Below, piece by piece: positions 1-11,454 of a stretch of 64,000 nt of DNA; the first letter of the stretch is position 1, and the number at the start of each line of letters is the position of its first letter. Under the pieces are notes generated by a model. That model was not told the origin of the DNA. It did not search any database and was given only the letters and a program-made list of their open reading frames with translations. The stretch spans positions 2,927,763 to 2,991,762 of the forward strand of contig NC_019878.2 in the NCBI RefSeq assembly GCF_002234675.1. The letters run 5' to 3'. Made by a program: the position numbers and the translations under genes. The DNA comes from Oryzias latipes. Taxonomy: Eukaryota > Chordata > Actinopteri > Beloniformes > Adrianichthyidae.

Positions 1-199
1 AAATGAAGAAAGATTTCAAGCAGAGCTGCAGATTAGTGAGAGTGTGGATTAGAGGAGGACACACCTGCTGAGGATCAGTTCATCCTGAACCTGCTTAAAG
101 CTGGAATTCTAGCAGCAGGAAGAGAGGATTGACTTTTCCACACACACACTGATTCTACACTGCTGGAAGCTGAAATTCTACTTTTTCCACTTGTTGCAG
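1..199 (+). other. Intron at left window edge
   Basis: Non-coding sequence ending in the splice acceptor ttgttgcag just before the first Ig exon at 200. Any leader or first V-type exon of the gene would lie upstream, outside the window. I see no other feature in it. Confidence 0.6.
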
Positions 200-3100
200 C
201 TCCACCTCAGAAGATCAACATGAACCAGGCGGAAAACCAGATCATCTGCAGCTCAGATGGGATCTATCCTCAACCTGATCTCAGCTGGTCCATCAGTCCT
301 CCATCCAGCAGAACCTTCCAGAACACAACCAGAGTCCAGAAGACTGAAGAACTTCTTTACAACATCAGCAGCTCTCTGACTCTTTCAGACGGTGAAGATG
401 ACCTGGACTACATCTGCACCATCAGCACTCCATCAAACCAGAGGAGAGCTTCATGGAGGAGAGGACGTGAGTGTTCCAGTTCATCTGGAGACATCTCTGT
501 CTGATCATGGCAGAACTTTCAGAATCAAAGACCTTGATGTTCTTTGTCACTGTGGGACTGTTTCTGCATGCAGACCTACAGGATCCTCCAGGATCCAGCA
601 GACTATGGAGGATTCAGCTCTGAAATGATTTCTTTCAAGTCTTTCAAAGTGTCATTCATGTCAATATGGAGGCAGGAGGCTGTGTGCAAACATCTCAGTG
701 TCTTTGCTTCAGGCTGTCAGACATTTGGACTGGATGTTTTATTTCATGATGAACTGTTTCTGTGTTTCTATTGTCCAGCTTCAGTGAAGATCATCTCTGG
801 AGAAGCAACCATCTCCTGCTCTGCCTCAGACTCCTCCCTCAAAGGCTTCAGTCTGGTTTGGAGCTTCAATCAGAATCAGATGATTGTGACCAAGAAAGAG
901 GATGAGGAGCAGAGAGTGTCAGAGGAGTGGAAGCAGCATGTGAAGGATGTCTCAGAGTCAGGCAGACTCACACTGCAGCACTTATCTGCAGATCATGAGG
1001 GAACATACACATGTGAAGTCAGCAAGGATGAGGAGACCAACATCACTCAAGTCTCTCTGAGTCCAGCTGAGGAATCAAGTGAGAAACTAGTTTTTCTGTC
1101 AGAGATCAGAGAAATTGCTCCCATGTTCCAGACATCCAAACGTGATCAACATGAAGTCTGTCAGAACTCGTCCCGTCTTTGTGATTGTGTTTTACTTTGA
1201 AACTTGCAGCAACATTTAGATTGAGTTCTCATGAAAACATGATGCTGAGTAAGAAGTTACCAAAGACGGCAACGTTTAGCTGCAGAAGATTTTCTGTCAA
1301 CTTTCCTCTAAATGTTCTTTCATGTTTTAAAGAAAAAAAATCTCCTTTTTGAACCAGATAACTGTTTTCTGTTTCAGACAATCCTCATGTACGCATCATC
1401 ATAGTGTTAACAGTTATTGGGATCTCTGCTGTTGTAATCGCTCTGGTGTTTTTCTGCAGAAGAAGAAGAAGAAACGGTAAAGTTCCTCAAATCCTGCTGT
1501 TGTTTAGTTGTGGAGGAAGTTGTTGTAGATCAGTTATTTTCAAAATAAAGTTGAGGAGGTGAGAGTTTGTACATTTAGGACTGCTCTGTGTGAGGAAGAC
1601 ATGAAGGTCAGTTGATGAAGAGCAACAAGAAGATGATTAGTTTTCTTTATTGTGTGCAGAGTCTGTCTGACATTTAGAAATGAGCTCAGAGATGAACATC
1701 CCAGCTGAGAATTTACATCCATGTGTGTTAGTGCACGTGTCTGTGCACGTCTTTGTGTTAAACACTGGTGTGTGTGTCCTCTTCTCTGTTACAGCTCAGA
1801 GAAAAGCTGCTGAAGTTTCATCAGTGGCCTCAAACACAGAGATAATCCTGTAAGTGTGTCTGTTTGCTGCCTTACTCACTGGTTTGTGTTCAGTTTTTGC
1901 TCAGACAGCAGAATCAGAAATGCAGATCTAGCAGATGACCTTTAGGTGACAGAGGTCAGCTGCAGGTCTGTGGGCCTGCTTTCAACAAACACTCCCATCA
2001 GCTTCATGACTGCAGTTCAGCTTCATTTTTCCTCAACAGTCTTTGAGTTTCAGCTGCTCTGACTTTGAGGCTCCAGAGTCTCCAGAAGATGAAAAAGGAC
2101 TGAAATGGAGCTGAGCTGCAAAACTGCATAAAAAGACAGAAAGAAAGATGGATGGATGTGTTGAAATTGTCAAAGCAGAGCAGAATCCCAGCTTGTGTTT
2201 GATCCAGGAGAAAATGTTGGACCATCAGGAATATTTGGACTCAAGTCTTCCATTGAAAAACTAAACATTGATTTTCTGAAAATCTTTTCATCCAAACTGG
2301 AAACACAAACCACTGAACAACTTCTGGTTCAGGTTTCATCCAGCTTACAAGTTTCTTTCTAGTTTGGAATCAATGTGAAAAAGAGACAGTGAGCAGAAAA
2401 TGTGCAGAAGTTTCTGAACAGAATAGATAATGATTCTAAAAGATCAGAATAGAAGAGAATCTCACTTTTTATCACACATGGTTGTTGTTTGGATCTAAGA
2501 TGGTTTCTAATCAAACAAACTGATTCACTTTTGGAAAAAAGAGGAGATATTGAATCAAATAGCACAGATGTAGCATTCTGGCGTCACAGTGAGAGGGTTC
2601 TGGTTCAAATCCCTGCTGTTTGTTTCTGGGTGGATTTTGGATGTTCTCCTCATGCATGTGTGGGTCTTCTACAGACACTCTGGTTTTTATTCCACTGTCA
2701 AGGAACATTGTGTGTGTGTGTGTGTGTTTGTGTGTGTGTCTGTGTCTCTGTGTGTGTGGGTGTGTATGTCTGTGTGTGTGTGGCTTGTGAGTGTTGTTAA
2801 CATGTGAGTGCGGTTGTGGTGATGTGTTCAGGGTGTCCTCTGCCATTACCCAACAGCAGCTGGTTTGACTCCAGCAACCCTGTGACCCTTGAAGAGATAC
2901 AGCGGGTTCAGAAGATGGATTGATGGATTGATGTACGGACGGATTGATGGATGGATGGATTCATGTTTTGATGGAAATGAAGAAATGTTTCGGTTCCTGT
3001 TTCAGTTAAACTTCATGATCTTTAATTTCTCATGTTTCATGTTTTTCAGCACCAAGATCTCAGAATTCCACACAAACAGAGTACGGAACAACAAGGAACA

Positions 3101-3368
3101 ATCAGGAACAACAAGCAGAAACAACATTGTGAAACTGATGCTTCATCTGTGTTTCATCAGCAGAACCGACACAACGACAAAATTCATGAATTCTGAAGAT
3201 TCTTTTGCATTTAGTTGTAACATGGTCCATGGTCAGGGGGGGGGCTTTGTTACACCAACAGCAGCACATGAACCAAAAATGAGGGAGACAGAGAGAGAGA
3301 GAGCTGAGATAGAGGAAATGACATTGGACACTGGAAATAAAGCAACATCTGGAAGCATTTCACTTTAA
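200..3368 (+). CDS. B7/HHLA2-like Ig-superfamily membrane receptor, 5' partial
   Basis: Cell-surface immunoglobulin-superfamily protein resembling the B7/HHLA2/butyrophilin group, whose members signal to lymphocytes. Exons by splice sites: 200-466 (C-type Ig; cysteine pair in IICSS and YICTIS, plus GIYPQPDLSW), 779-1078 (V-type Ig; TISCSAS and DHEGTYTCEVS), 1378-1476 (membrane segment VRIIIVLTVIGISAVVIAL followed by an Arg stretch), 1795-1849 (tail), and a likely terminal exon from 3050. Each Ig or membrane exon is a multiple of three in symmetric phase 1, typical of Ig genes. The C-then-V order, with an expected upstream V exon outside the window, fits the V-C-V plan of HHLA2 better than the V-C plan of most B7 ligands. 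The end is uncertain: the frame carried from 1849 runs to a stop at 3366-3368 but enters a transposon-derived stretch. Orthology is inferred, not tested. Confidence 0.6.
2575..2945 (+). repeat. Abundant teleost dispersed repeat with internal TG microsatellite
   Basis: Contains a B-box-like GGTTCAAATCC, the phrase atgttctcctcatgcatgtg, a TG-rich run at about 2711-2786, and an ending of the form ggtttgactccagcaaccc...gggttcagaagatggattg. I recall this arrangement as one of the commonest fish repeats. It lies in the last intron of the Ig gene. ORFs across it are low-complexity shadows. Confidence 0.6.
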
Positions 3369-3722
3369 TTGATGATACAAAGGATGAGTGTAGAGTCTGC
3401 AGGAAAAGAATTCCATCTAAATCTATCTATTGTATTTTGTGATGGTATTATCATTCATTTTGAACATTATATCTGGGAGGAACAATAGTAAATACTTTTT
3501 ATACTAAGTATTTACTAGTATAAAATACTATATTATATTATATTAAATGATATTGTCATCCATTTGTTTACATTAGTTATTCATTTTGTGCATACTTTTG
3601 TGTAGCTGTTGATAATAATTAATTATAGCAATAAAACAACCTAAAGAGCCATTTGGGAGCCAAAAGATCCAGTTCTTTTTAGTGAGCCGATCCAAAAGAG
3701 CTGGTATTTCCATCACTACTGA
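3290..3722. mobile_element. hAT transposon remnant with BED-finger fragment
   Basis: One + frame at about 3350-3450 reads IWKHFTLIDD and then CRVCRKR, the start of a BED zinc finger (aromatic-rich lead, then CxxC) as in hAT transposases. It then stops, without the His/Cys end of the finger. The stretch ends at about 3722 with gagctggtatttccatcact, whose reverse complement resembles a hAT terminus (agtgatggaaatacc). The Ig gene's predicted last exon runs into this remnant in a different frame, so the host stop codon may have been changed by the insertion. Confidence 0.45.
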
Positions 3723-4266
3723 GGAGCTTGTTCTTGTAGTTCTGGCTGCTGGACCATTTGTGGAGCCGCCGCCTACTTTCTGGCCTTGCCCAACTGGAGT
3801 TTCACAAGTTGTACTTGTAACGCTGGAACTCCTTCCATGGTTTGATCACTATGGTCATGTGATGTGTTTCCTCCCAAACTGTCCTATTTGCCCCATCAAA
3901 TCAGGATTATAATGCAAAGCTTTAGTGATCACTTCTACTGCTTTTCTGATGACACCTGATGGACCCACGCTTGGTTGGAATGAATCCCCGTGTGTTTGAC
4001 CCATTTGTCCTTGCATTGTTCTACTTGCTCCTTAGGAGGTGTCTCAAGGTGTTTCTCCTTTTGATTTGTCTCACTGAAATCTGGGGGGGGCCTGTGGACA
4101 CTGGGAGTGGAAATTTGTCTCTCATGGCTCATCCAATCCCAGTGCAAACCTCCACAAATGGAATTTCATCGTCCACATATGAAATCTGGGCCATTCCTTC
4201 TAATTTTAAAAGCTCCCCCCTGTCCTGCACTGCTCTCCAATCTCCCACGTCCACCCTCTGGTCCTG

Positions 4267-4306
<40 letters not shown>

Positions 4307-5400
4307 CACATATATATATTATATATTCAACTACAATCAGTCCCCCTCCAGAGGAGGAAGCATTTCTCTACCAGAGCCGTCACATCAACAGAAAGATTGT
4401 ATTTGACCGCTGCTTTGTGGCGGGCCTTCCTCACCTGCCATGGGTCAGCTTCTTCATCAGGAGGCGTCAAAGGATGTTCTGCATTCTTCAGCCCTCCTCA
4501 CTGTTGTGGAGGTGAACAGGGGTTCCACTATAGTTTTTTAGGCTCTTTTGATTTTGCATTTAATGGATTCTATATATGCATGTATATTGTATTGCAGAAA
4601 TATGCCTGATTCCTGCCTGCAGAAACAGAAAATATGTGCAGAGGTCACAAGTAGGCCTGTCTGTGACTTTTGGTCTCTGTTGTCTTTCTGTGCTGGAGTG
4701 TTTATGGAACCACAATACCTGCAATGCACACTAGACAAAAACACCTCAGACCTCTCAGTCCAGAAAAGTGCAGTGCTAGGAACAGCTAAGATGCTGAAGG
4801 ACCCTCAAGCTCCTAGGCCTCTGGAAAGGACCCGAGCTTGGAGGAGAAAACACCCGCAGAAGGGTGAGAGGGGTGTTTTAGTTTTAGTTTATATACAGTA
4901 TATCTCCAACTTTAATGAATTAATTCAATTAGTACCAAAATATTTTGTCAGATTTATTCAACCCAATAAATAGGTCAAATGTCAAGAAGAAAAACTAAAT
5001 GTTTTGGTGTCTGTTCCTGTGAGAAAGTTGTCAAAGTGTGTTTGCGACAGAGTTGTTTCTGTTCAGTAGTCAGTGGTTGTAAAAGCCAAATGATGGTTTC
5101 TCAGATCGTAGCAGCATTTCTGCCTTCGGCGATCGGGAGCTTCGGGTCGTGGAGATTCGCGCTCCGCTATGCGAAGGCAGCTGCTGGTCAAAAGTTTGTT
5201 AGGGGGAGAAGGTGGAAATGCTGCTACGTAGTCCTGAGAAGCTGTGTACAATCATCAGAAGTTCACAACCACTACAAAGCCCTCTTCTCTGCCGCTAACA
5301 CAAAGCTACACTGCTCCTATGTGTCTCTTAGCACCCGGACAGACGGAGATAGCACTGACGTCATCGCCCCGCCTCCCCGCTGGAAATGCTAAATCGAATT
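3723..5400. other. Intergenic, no gene recognised
   Basis: No recognisable gene. An alternating (AT)n run with a short extension lies at about 4271-4320. A minus-strand open stretch at 3935-4147 has no recognised domain. GC rises near 5100-5400, but no splice-bounded exon or known protein is seen. Confidence 0.5.
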
Positions 5401-5439
5401 AAGATACGCGACACTCTTCGCAGGGTGGATCTGAAAATG

Positions 5440-6045
5440 AAAATGCAATCCCCTCTTTGCATTTTGTTTTAATTATGACACAGAATAAACGGTTTTTAAG
5501 TAGAAAATGAAAAAGCATTTTGAAGTATTGGGTTTTTAATTTTGAGTCATTTGATGCAGCTACATTTTGAAAATGAAAAAGCATTTCTATTAATCCATTT
5601 TAATTGTCAAATTAGACATTTCTAAATGAATTTTGCTACACATTTACCAGAGAACTTTTTGAAAATGAAATGTCAAATACCATTCTCTTTATCATTTTAA
5701 TTATATGACAGAATAAGCTGTGTTGACGTAGAAAAGGAAAAAGCATTTTGAAGGAATCCTTTTTCATTGTAACCCTTGTGCTATCCTAGGCACTTTACCA
5801 TTGGGAGTTGGGTCATCTAGACCCACTAGACAGTGCTCTGAACCTTTTTTCTTCAATGATTTGTGATCTTCACTGGTGTCCATGGATTACATGAAATCTT
5901 TCCACCTTTATCCACCTTTGTCATGGTAGGAAAAACACGTCAATGTAAGGGTGGGGTCATCTAAGATAGCACAAGGGTTAATTTTGAGTCAAAAAATTAA
6001 GCTTCATTTTGAAAATGAAAAAGCATTTCTGGTTTTGACTTTTAT
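5440..6045. repeat. Degenerate tandem duplication, second unit holding a MITE
   Basis: Two diverged copies of one block, each containing gaaaaagcattttgaag, taattttgagtca and then ttgaaaatgaaaaagcattt. The first spans about 5460-5590 and the second about 5690-6030. The second is split by the 5770-5980 element exactly where the first reads on uninterrupted, so the first copy acts as an empty-site reference. Confidence 0.6.
5770..5980. mobile_element. MITE with AACCCTTGTGCTATC terminal inverted repeats, copy 1
   Basis: About 210 bp, beginning taacccttgtgctatcctag and ending gatagcacaagggtta, so the ends are inverted repeats of roughly 15 bp. It has no coding capacity. This is the most complete of five copies (others at 20101, 21336, 26728 and 44779) and is a non-autonomous DNA transposon. 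Confidence 0.8.
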
Positions 6046-7968
6046 TCTTAATTATGCTATTGAATCGCTGCCATACTACAGCAGCGTCCTGGCAGTGAAC
6101 CAGGAGTCCTACATCAACCTGAAGGCATAAAGCAAAAACAACAACTCCAATGACATTTCAGGTGGAAGGAAGGACGGCTAGACTGTGTCTGTGCTCAACT
6201 GTTTGGCTCTGAAAGACTTTCACGGCTCTGTAGAAGGTTCCAGAAACACATCCATCTGCTCCTCAGTGGGCCGGCAGATTTTAATGAAACTGTCCGTCTT
6301 TGCAGGCTTTTTCTCCCCAAACCTTCCAAGAGATTTTGAACTGTTTGCTTTGGAGTTGAACCAACACTTTTTAAGATCCAAACAAAATATTTCAGCATTC
6401 TAACTCCCCCCTGGGGTTACGTATGTGATTTTGAATCAAATACAAAAACTCCGGTCTCAAAGCCAACATGTTTAATTGGGCTGGAGGTCAGGGCTCTGGG
6501 GGGAAAATCGGGATTTCCCACCCTCCACCCCTGTGTGTGTGTGCGGGGGGGTGTGTGTGTGCATGTGTGTGTGTGTGTCGTGTCCGTTGGGTGTTTTTTT
6601 GCTAGGTCTGGCGGGTTTTAGATGACTTTTGGGCTGTAAAAATGTGACGCTATCTGGCAACGCTGATCGGTGAAATCCACGGAGTCTCATTCCAAACGTT
6701 TATGGCAGTAAAACTCCTCACTGCCTAAATACACTTTTCTCACACAGACATGAACATTTTCTCCTTTTCTCTTGTTTAAATTCTCAAACCTTCATAGAAA
6801 TGAGGTCCAGGATCTTAGAATGAAAACAAAAATCTGATTGATCACAGATTTCTGTAGATCTGAAGAGCTCCACGTTTCTGTACAGGACAGGAGACACGGA
6901 GGAGATTGATTGACAAGATCTCCAGCCAATCAGGACACAGAACAGGTTGCACTGTTTAAAAAAGCAGCATAATGGCTCTAAAAGAATGAGCTAAACCAGG
7001 AAAGATGAACTTTGACGTAGAAAGGAAAGACTGTCTTCTGTTCTGTTTGAGAGATTTTAGAGGGTTTCAGATCGGGACACAGACTGCAGAAGGGGGGAAG
7101 AAAATGTCATGTTCTATGCGGGTATTGATCGTGTGGCTACATTAAAAAACAAACAAACATGGGTCTCTAATATTGTTCAGTGGGCCGGACCAAACATGGA
7201 GGTGGGCCGGATCCAGCCCGCGAGCCGTAGTTTGCCCACCCCTGTTCTACATATTTATGGATCATCCTTTGTGACCTGAGTTTCTGTCAGTGCTTTTTGC
7301 TAGATGTTTGTCCAAACTATCCTGACACCCAGACGACATGTTTAAGCTCCAACCCGTCCCATTCCATCATTCCTCCACCAAACCTCACTGCTGATTCTAT
7401 GAAACCAAAGTGTTTATTTTAGCTCGGTCAAGCTGTTGTGTTTTCCAACATCCCATCCAGTTTGTCCGTTTAGGTTTGATATGACGGAAACCACATTACC
7501 CTTAAACACTGTCATCAGCTGTCATCAACTCCAGAAAATAACACACTCTTTGAACTACCATAACCTTTTCAAAGTTTACTCAAGTAACGTAATTCCAACG
7601 GATTTGGAAGCAGAGAAAAGCAGCTTTGCATCAATAGTAACACAGTGTTAAAGCTGCTTTTCTCTGCTTTTACCTCATTTTTTATTGTAAAAAGTTTCTA
7701 ATGTCAGAAATTAAAACCTTTAAGGTAAGTGCATGACACACTTATAAAAGTATGTGTTCTTTGTTACCCAACACAAGCTGAGTTACAAGACAGACGAGCA
7801 GTCCTGCAACAGGGAAACTGGGAATGAGAGAAACAGTGTCTTTAAAAAAAATAAAGGAGACATCACTCATAGTTGCTTTGGATAAAGTCTGACGAGTTTG
7901 CATCTATTCAGAGTTCTACAAATAGTGAAATGAGAACAGCAGTCTGAAATCTATCTGTCTGGTTGCAG
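6046..7968. other. Intergenic or intronic, repeats only
   Basis: Contains a TG/GTGC-rich run at about 6530-6580. At about 7170-7245 a hAT-like terminus reads gtgggccggatccagcccgcgagccg...cccacccctg. A short unassigned open stretch at 6059-6130 contains LPYYSSVLAV before a stop. No gene is supported. Confidence 0.5.
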
Positions 7969-8681
7969 CTTTGGTTCAGGACGTCCACATTCAGCATTCA
8001 GGGAAGGAGATCAGTTGGGATTTATCCAAAACCCACACTCACCTGGACACACCATCAAACTGACCCAAAGACCAGCTTCACACAGACGGAGCAGAAACTG
8101 TACAGCATCAAGAGCTCTGTGCCGTCTTCTGACAGCAGGGAAAGTCGAGACGTCATCTGCACCCTCAGCACGCCAGCAAACAGCAGGACGGCCGTTCTAA
8201 AGCCCACAGGTGGAGAATTCTGCGCTGCTGTTGTCTTTATGAATGCTGCTCGTCATCTATGTAGCATTTTGTTTTTAAGTCCATCATACATGGAACTGAA
8301 ACGAGCATTCAACCACAGCAAAGAGATTGTGAGAGGAAAGGCAGGGAGCCCCCAGAGAAGTGGAAGAAGCACAACCTCCAACATCCGAATAACTGCATAA
8401 GGAAAGAAAGACAACAGACCAAGGTACCTTTTACGAGGAGAGCGAACAGAGATCATACCCAGCAACAATCTCTCTCCACTCTGGTGCATATTCCTGTCAC
8501 CTCCGCTTTCATTAAGTTCGTTGGGTATTCCCTAATTTACATATGCGCTGAGCTATAAGGAGGGGAAACAGAACACAGCTGCAGTGAGATCAGAAAACAT
8601 TAATTACGACATGTCTATCTTTTCACAGCCTTCCCACATCATCAAATACATTAAAACTCGGAGGTTTTGTGTTGGAGACAC

Positions 8682-9240
8682 TTACACAGTGTCTTCTATG
8701 AACAGTCCAGCAGCATTCAGGTCATCTTCATCGTCATCATCATATTGCTTCAAGAGAGGATGCAGCTGGGTCTCTTCTGGTGTTATAGCTGTGGAGATGA
8801 GATGATCGCACAAAGAACGCACGCAAGGAATACAACAGCATCCACACAAGGTCAAGATTGCGACAAATACAGCTATGGACACCAAAGCGGAAGCTACCAG
8901 TGAGCAGTACTTCCCAAACACACCCAGCCAGGAGTCCCACATGGTGGTATCAACACCGGAATGGTCCTTCATCTTACCATTGAGAGTGCGAAGGCCCTCT
9001 ATGGCCCTGGTCAGACTGCCGTCTGCAGTGGTGTTGTTAGGAATGGACGTGCAACACTGTTCTCCGAACATGGTTTACACTTCACCCTTTCTACCCAGCA
9101 GCATGTTGAGAGCGATCCTGTTCTGGAATGCCATTAAAGATGTAGCAGAAACCTGTTCATGCACAGCTTCAAATCTTTTTTGTGTCCAGTTACCTAATTT
9201 TTGGACGCTGTAGTGGATGTAGTTGATCCTGTCCACGTCT
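8682..9240 (-). pseudogene. Endogenous retroviral envelope transmembrane-subunit remnant
   Basis: The minus-strand reading contains a heptad-like stretch with QNRIALNMLL, then GEQCC (the end of a CX6CC-type disulfide motif), a membrane span rich in Val, Ile, Leu and Ala, a cysteine-rich CGCCCIPC palmitoylation-like patch, and an acidic tail. A stop codon sits where the first cysteine of the motif belongs. The surface subunit is not found. The family resembles gamma- or epsilon-type fish retroviruses. Non-functional as it stands. Confidence 0.7.
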
Positions 9241-9326
9241 TTGTCAATCGTATACCAACAACAGAAGGAAGATTCTCAGCTGGCAGCCACCTGAGTAACT
9301 AATTTATATTCATCTGTTACTCCACG

Positions 9327-10800
9327 TTGTCATGGTTCTTCTGGCCACACATGGATAAAGACGTTCGGGAGTATATGGCCGCCTGCACTACTTGTGTGCG
9401 GTCCAAGTCCTCCAACTCCCCACCTTCCGGGTTCATGCATCCTCTACCTACTCCTCACCGTCCCTGGTCCCATATTGCAGTGGATTTTGTTACCGTTCTA
9501 CCCTCCTCTCAAGGCAATACTGTTGTTTTCACAGTTATTGACCGTTTTTCAAAAGCTGTCGAGTTTATCCCACTTCCTCAGCTACCTACAGCCACTGAAA
9601 CCGCTGACATCTTGGTCCACCATGTCTTCCGCCATCATGGGACCCCTGCTGACATTGTTTCTGATCGTGGCCCACAATTCATATCCCAGGTATGGAAAGC
9701 TTTTTGCTATGCACTGGGTGCTACAGTCAGCTTATCCTCAGGATACCATCCTCAATCCAACGGGCAAGCGAAACCAAATCAAGAGCTGGAGGATGGGCTT
9801 CGTTGTTTGGCAGCCCAAAACACCACAGACTGGTCCAAGTACCTTGTATGGATTGAATACGCCCACAATTCTCATACTTCGTCAGCCACAGGGGTATCTC
9901 CATTCGAGGCCTCCCTCAGGTACTCACCACCTCTGTTTCCTTCCCCGGAGTTCAATCTGGCAGTGCCCCTCGGTCCAACATCACCTTCAGTGCTGCCAAC
10001 GCGTTTGGAACCAGACCAGGGCTGCTCTCCTCCGCACCAAGGAGAGCAACTGCCGCACTGCCAATCGACACAGGGTGGTGGGGCCCACCTACCAACCCAG
10101 CCAGAGGGTATGGCTCTCCTCCAAGAACATTCCCAATCAGTCCACCTCTCGCAAGCTCGCCCCCCGTTTCATCGGCCCTTACGTCATCGATAAGATCATC
10201 AATCCCTCCTGTGTCCGTCTCCGCCTCCCGGCTACACTTATGGAACACGCGTCATTCCATGTTTCCCAGATTATACCTGTTCTGGACAGTCCATTGTGCC
10301 CACCTTCCGCTTCCCCTGTTCCTGCCTGTATCATCGATGGCGCTCCGGCGTTCACGGTCTCCCGCATTCTAGATGTTTGCCGTCATGGCCGTGGATTCCA
10401 GTTTCTGGTGGATTGGGAGGGGTACGGTCCTGAAGAACGCTCATGGGTCTCCCGTTGCCTCATCTTGGACCCCTCCCTCATCTCCGACTTCTACCATGCC
10501 CACTTGGATCGACGTCCTGGACCGCCAGGCAGCGGTCATTGAAGGGGGGTACTGTCATGGTGCCTCTGTCAGTTCTCCTCCCCCTCCCAGCTCTGCTCTG
10601 CTCCTGACTCTACCAGCTGTGACTACTCACCTCATCAAACCACCTGTGCTACTTAAGGAGACCCAGCTCCAGCATTCATTGCCAGTTCGTTAACCCTGAT
10701 GGTGCCTAGTCTCCTTGAGCTTGAGCTCTACGTCTGGCCCCCTTGCCTTGTACCTCTCTTGCTAACCTTGTTTTGTTATGCCTCAGGACTCTCATGCCAC
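9327..10800 (+). mobile_element. Gypsy (chromovirus) 3' fragment: integrase, chromodomain, LTR
   Basis: From 9327 one frame gives the end of an integrase zinc finger (CTTCVRSK) and the integrase core, with acidic residues in IAVDFVT and IVSDRGPQF and the catalytic Glu region [11 protein letters not shown]. Near 10000 the frame shifts and a second frame continues to 10542: an SH3-like [11 protein letters not shown] and a chromodomain ([18 protein letters not shown]). A polypurine tract (gaaggggggt) directly precedes an LTR start tgtcatgg at 10553; the LTR runs to roughly 10800. The gag, protease and reverse-transcriptase parts are absent. It lies in opposite orientation inside the retrovirus, so it inserted later. 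Confidence 0.8.
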
Positions 10801-10819
10801 GAGAGGGGTGTGTGTGTGT

Positions 10820-11035
10820 GTTTCTGTATTTTTCCCGTCTAAATGGGTTGGTGGCCTTACCGGAGGCTTCACTGACTTTTGGGTCTACCCAGACTCTAAA
10901 CGTCTGATTTTGACTGCAGTAGGAGTAGTCAGCAGTGCCTTGTATGGCCCCTCCCACTTGGGTGAATACCAGTATTTTTTTTTCTTCTTTTTTGCTTCTT
11001 ATCCACACCCAATCACCTGGTTCCACAATATGGTT
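10820..11035 (-). pseudogene. Endogenous retroviral integrase C-terminus remnant
   Basis: Minus-strand frames read [12 protein letters not shown] and, after a shift in an A-rich run, [17 protein letters not shown]. This is the SH3-like tail typical of gammaretrovirus-type integrases. The frameshift and loss of the following residues mark it as defective. It sits between the DNA element at 11455-13234 and the Gypsy LTR. Confidence 0.65.
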
Positions 11036-11040
11036 CTCTA

Positions 11041-11454
11041 ATCTGGTACCAATCTGGAAAATGATTTTGAGGATTGGACGGACAATGTTACATTCATTCT
11101 GTCCACTGACAGTGCTTTCGAAAATTCTAATCAGTCATATTGTTTGGACTCACATACTGGAATTCAGCCTCTCCTCACAGCTGCAGGTCTGCTGCCTTGA
11201 GTTTTCCAAGAAGATAAAGTCAGAGGGGTTTGTTTTAAACTGACTGCAAATGGTGCAGAGGAGTGTCTGTGCATGCCGGTGTCATTTAATATAAACAGAA
11301 GACATGGTGTCTGCGTAATGTTAACTGTACGACTAATGATTCTTTGGAATTTGATTTTGTATGATATGATTTAAACTAACAAACTCAAAGGATTTGAATA
11401 AGAATTCAATCCATAGGATGTGCAATGTTTGTATACATACAGTATATATATATA
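11041..11454. other. Unassigned spacer inside the retroviral nest
   Basis: A + frame is open over about 50 codons from 11059 (ENDFEDWTDNVTF ... GLLP) until a TGA near 11200, and reopens after it. No domain is recognised and no splice-bounded exon is convincing. The end is AT-rich (tatatatata) just before the DNA element. Confidence 0.4.

Noticed and set aside
2489..2846. Overlapping frames on both strands with Cys-Val or His-Thr runs
   Set aside because: Low-complexity translation of a TG-rich repeat.
6059..6130. Short frame with LPYYSSVLAV before a stop, as an ITIM-type receptor tail
   Set aside because: The tyrosine context does not fit the ITIM consensus, and no acceptor or partner exon was found.
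11059..11340. Possible + strand exon (ENDFEDWTDNVTF ...)
   Set aside because: Interrupted by TGA, no recognised domain, and it lies inside the retroviral nest.
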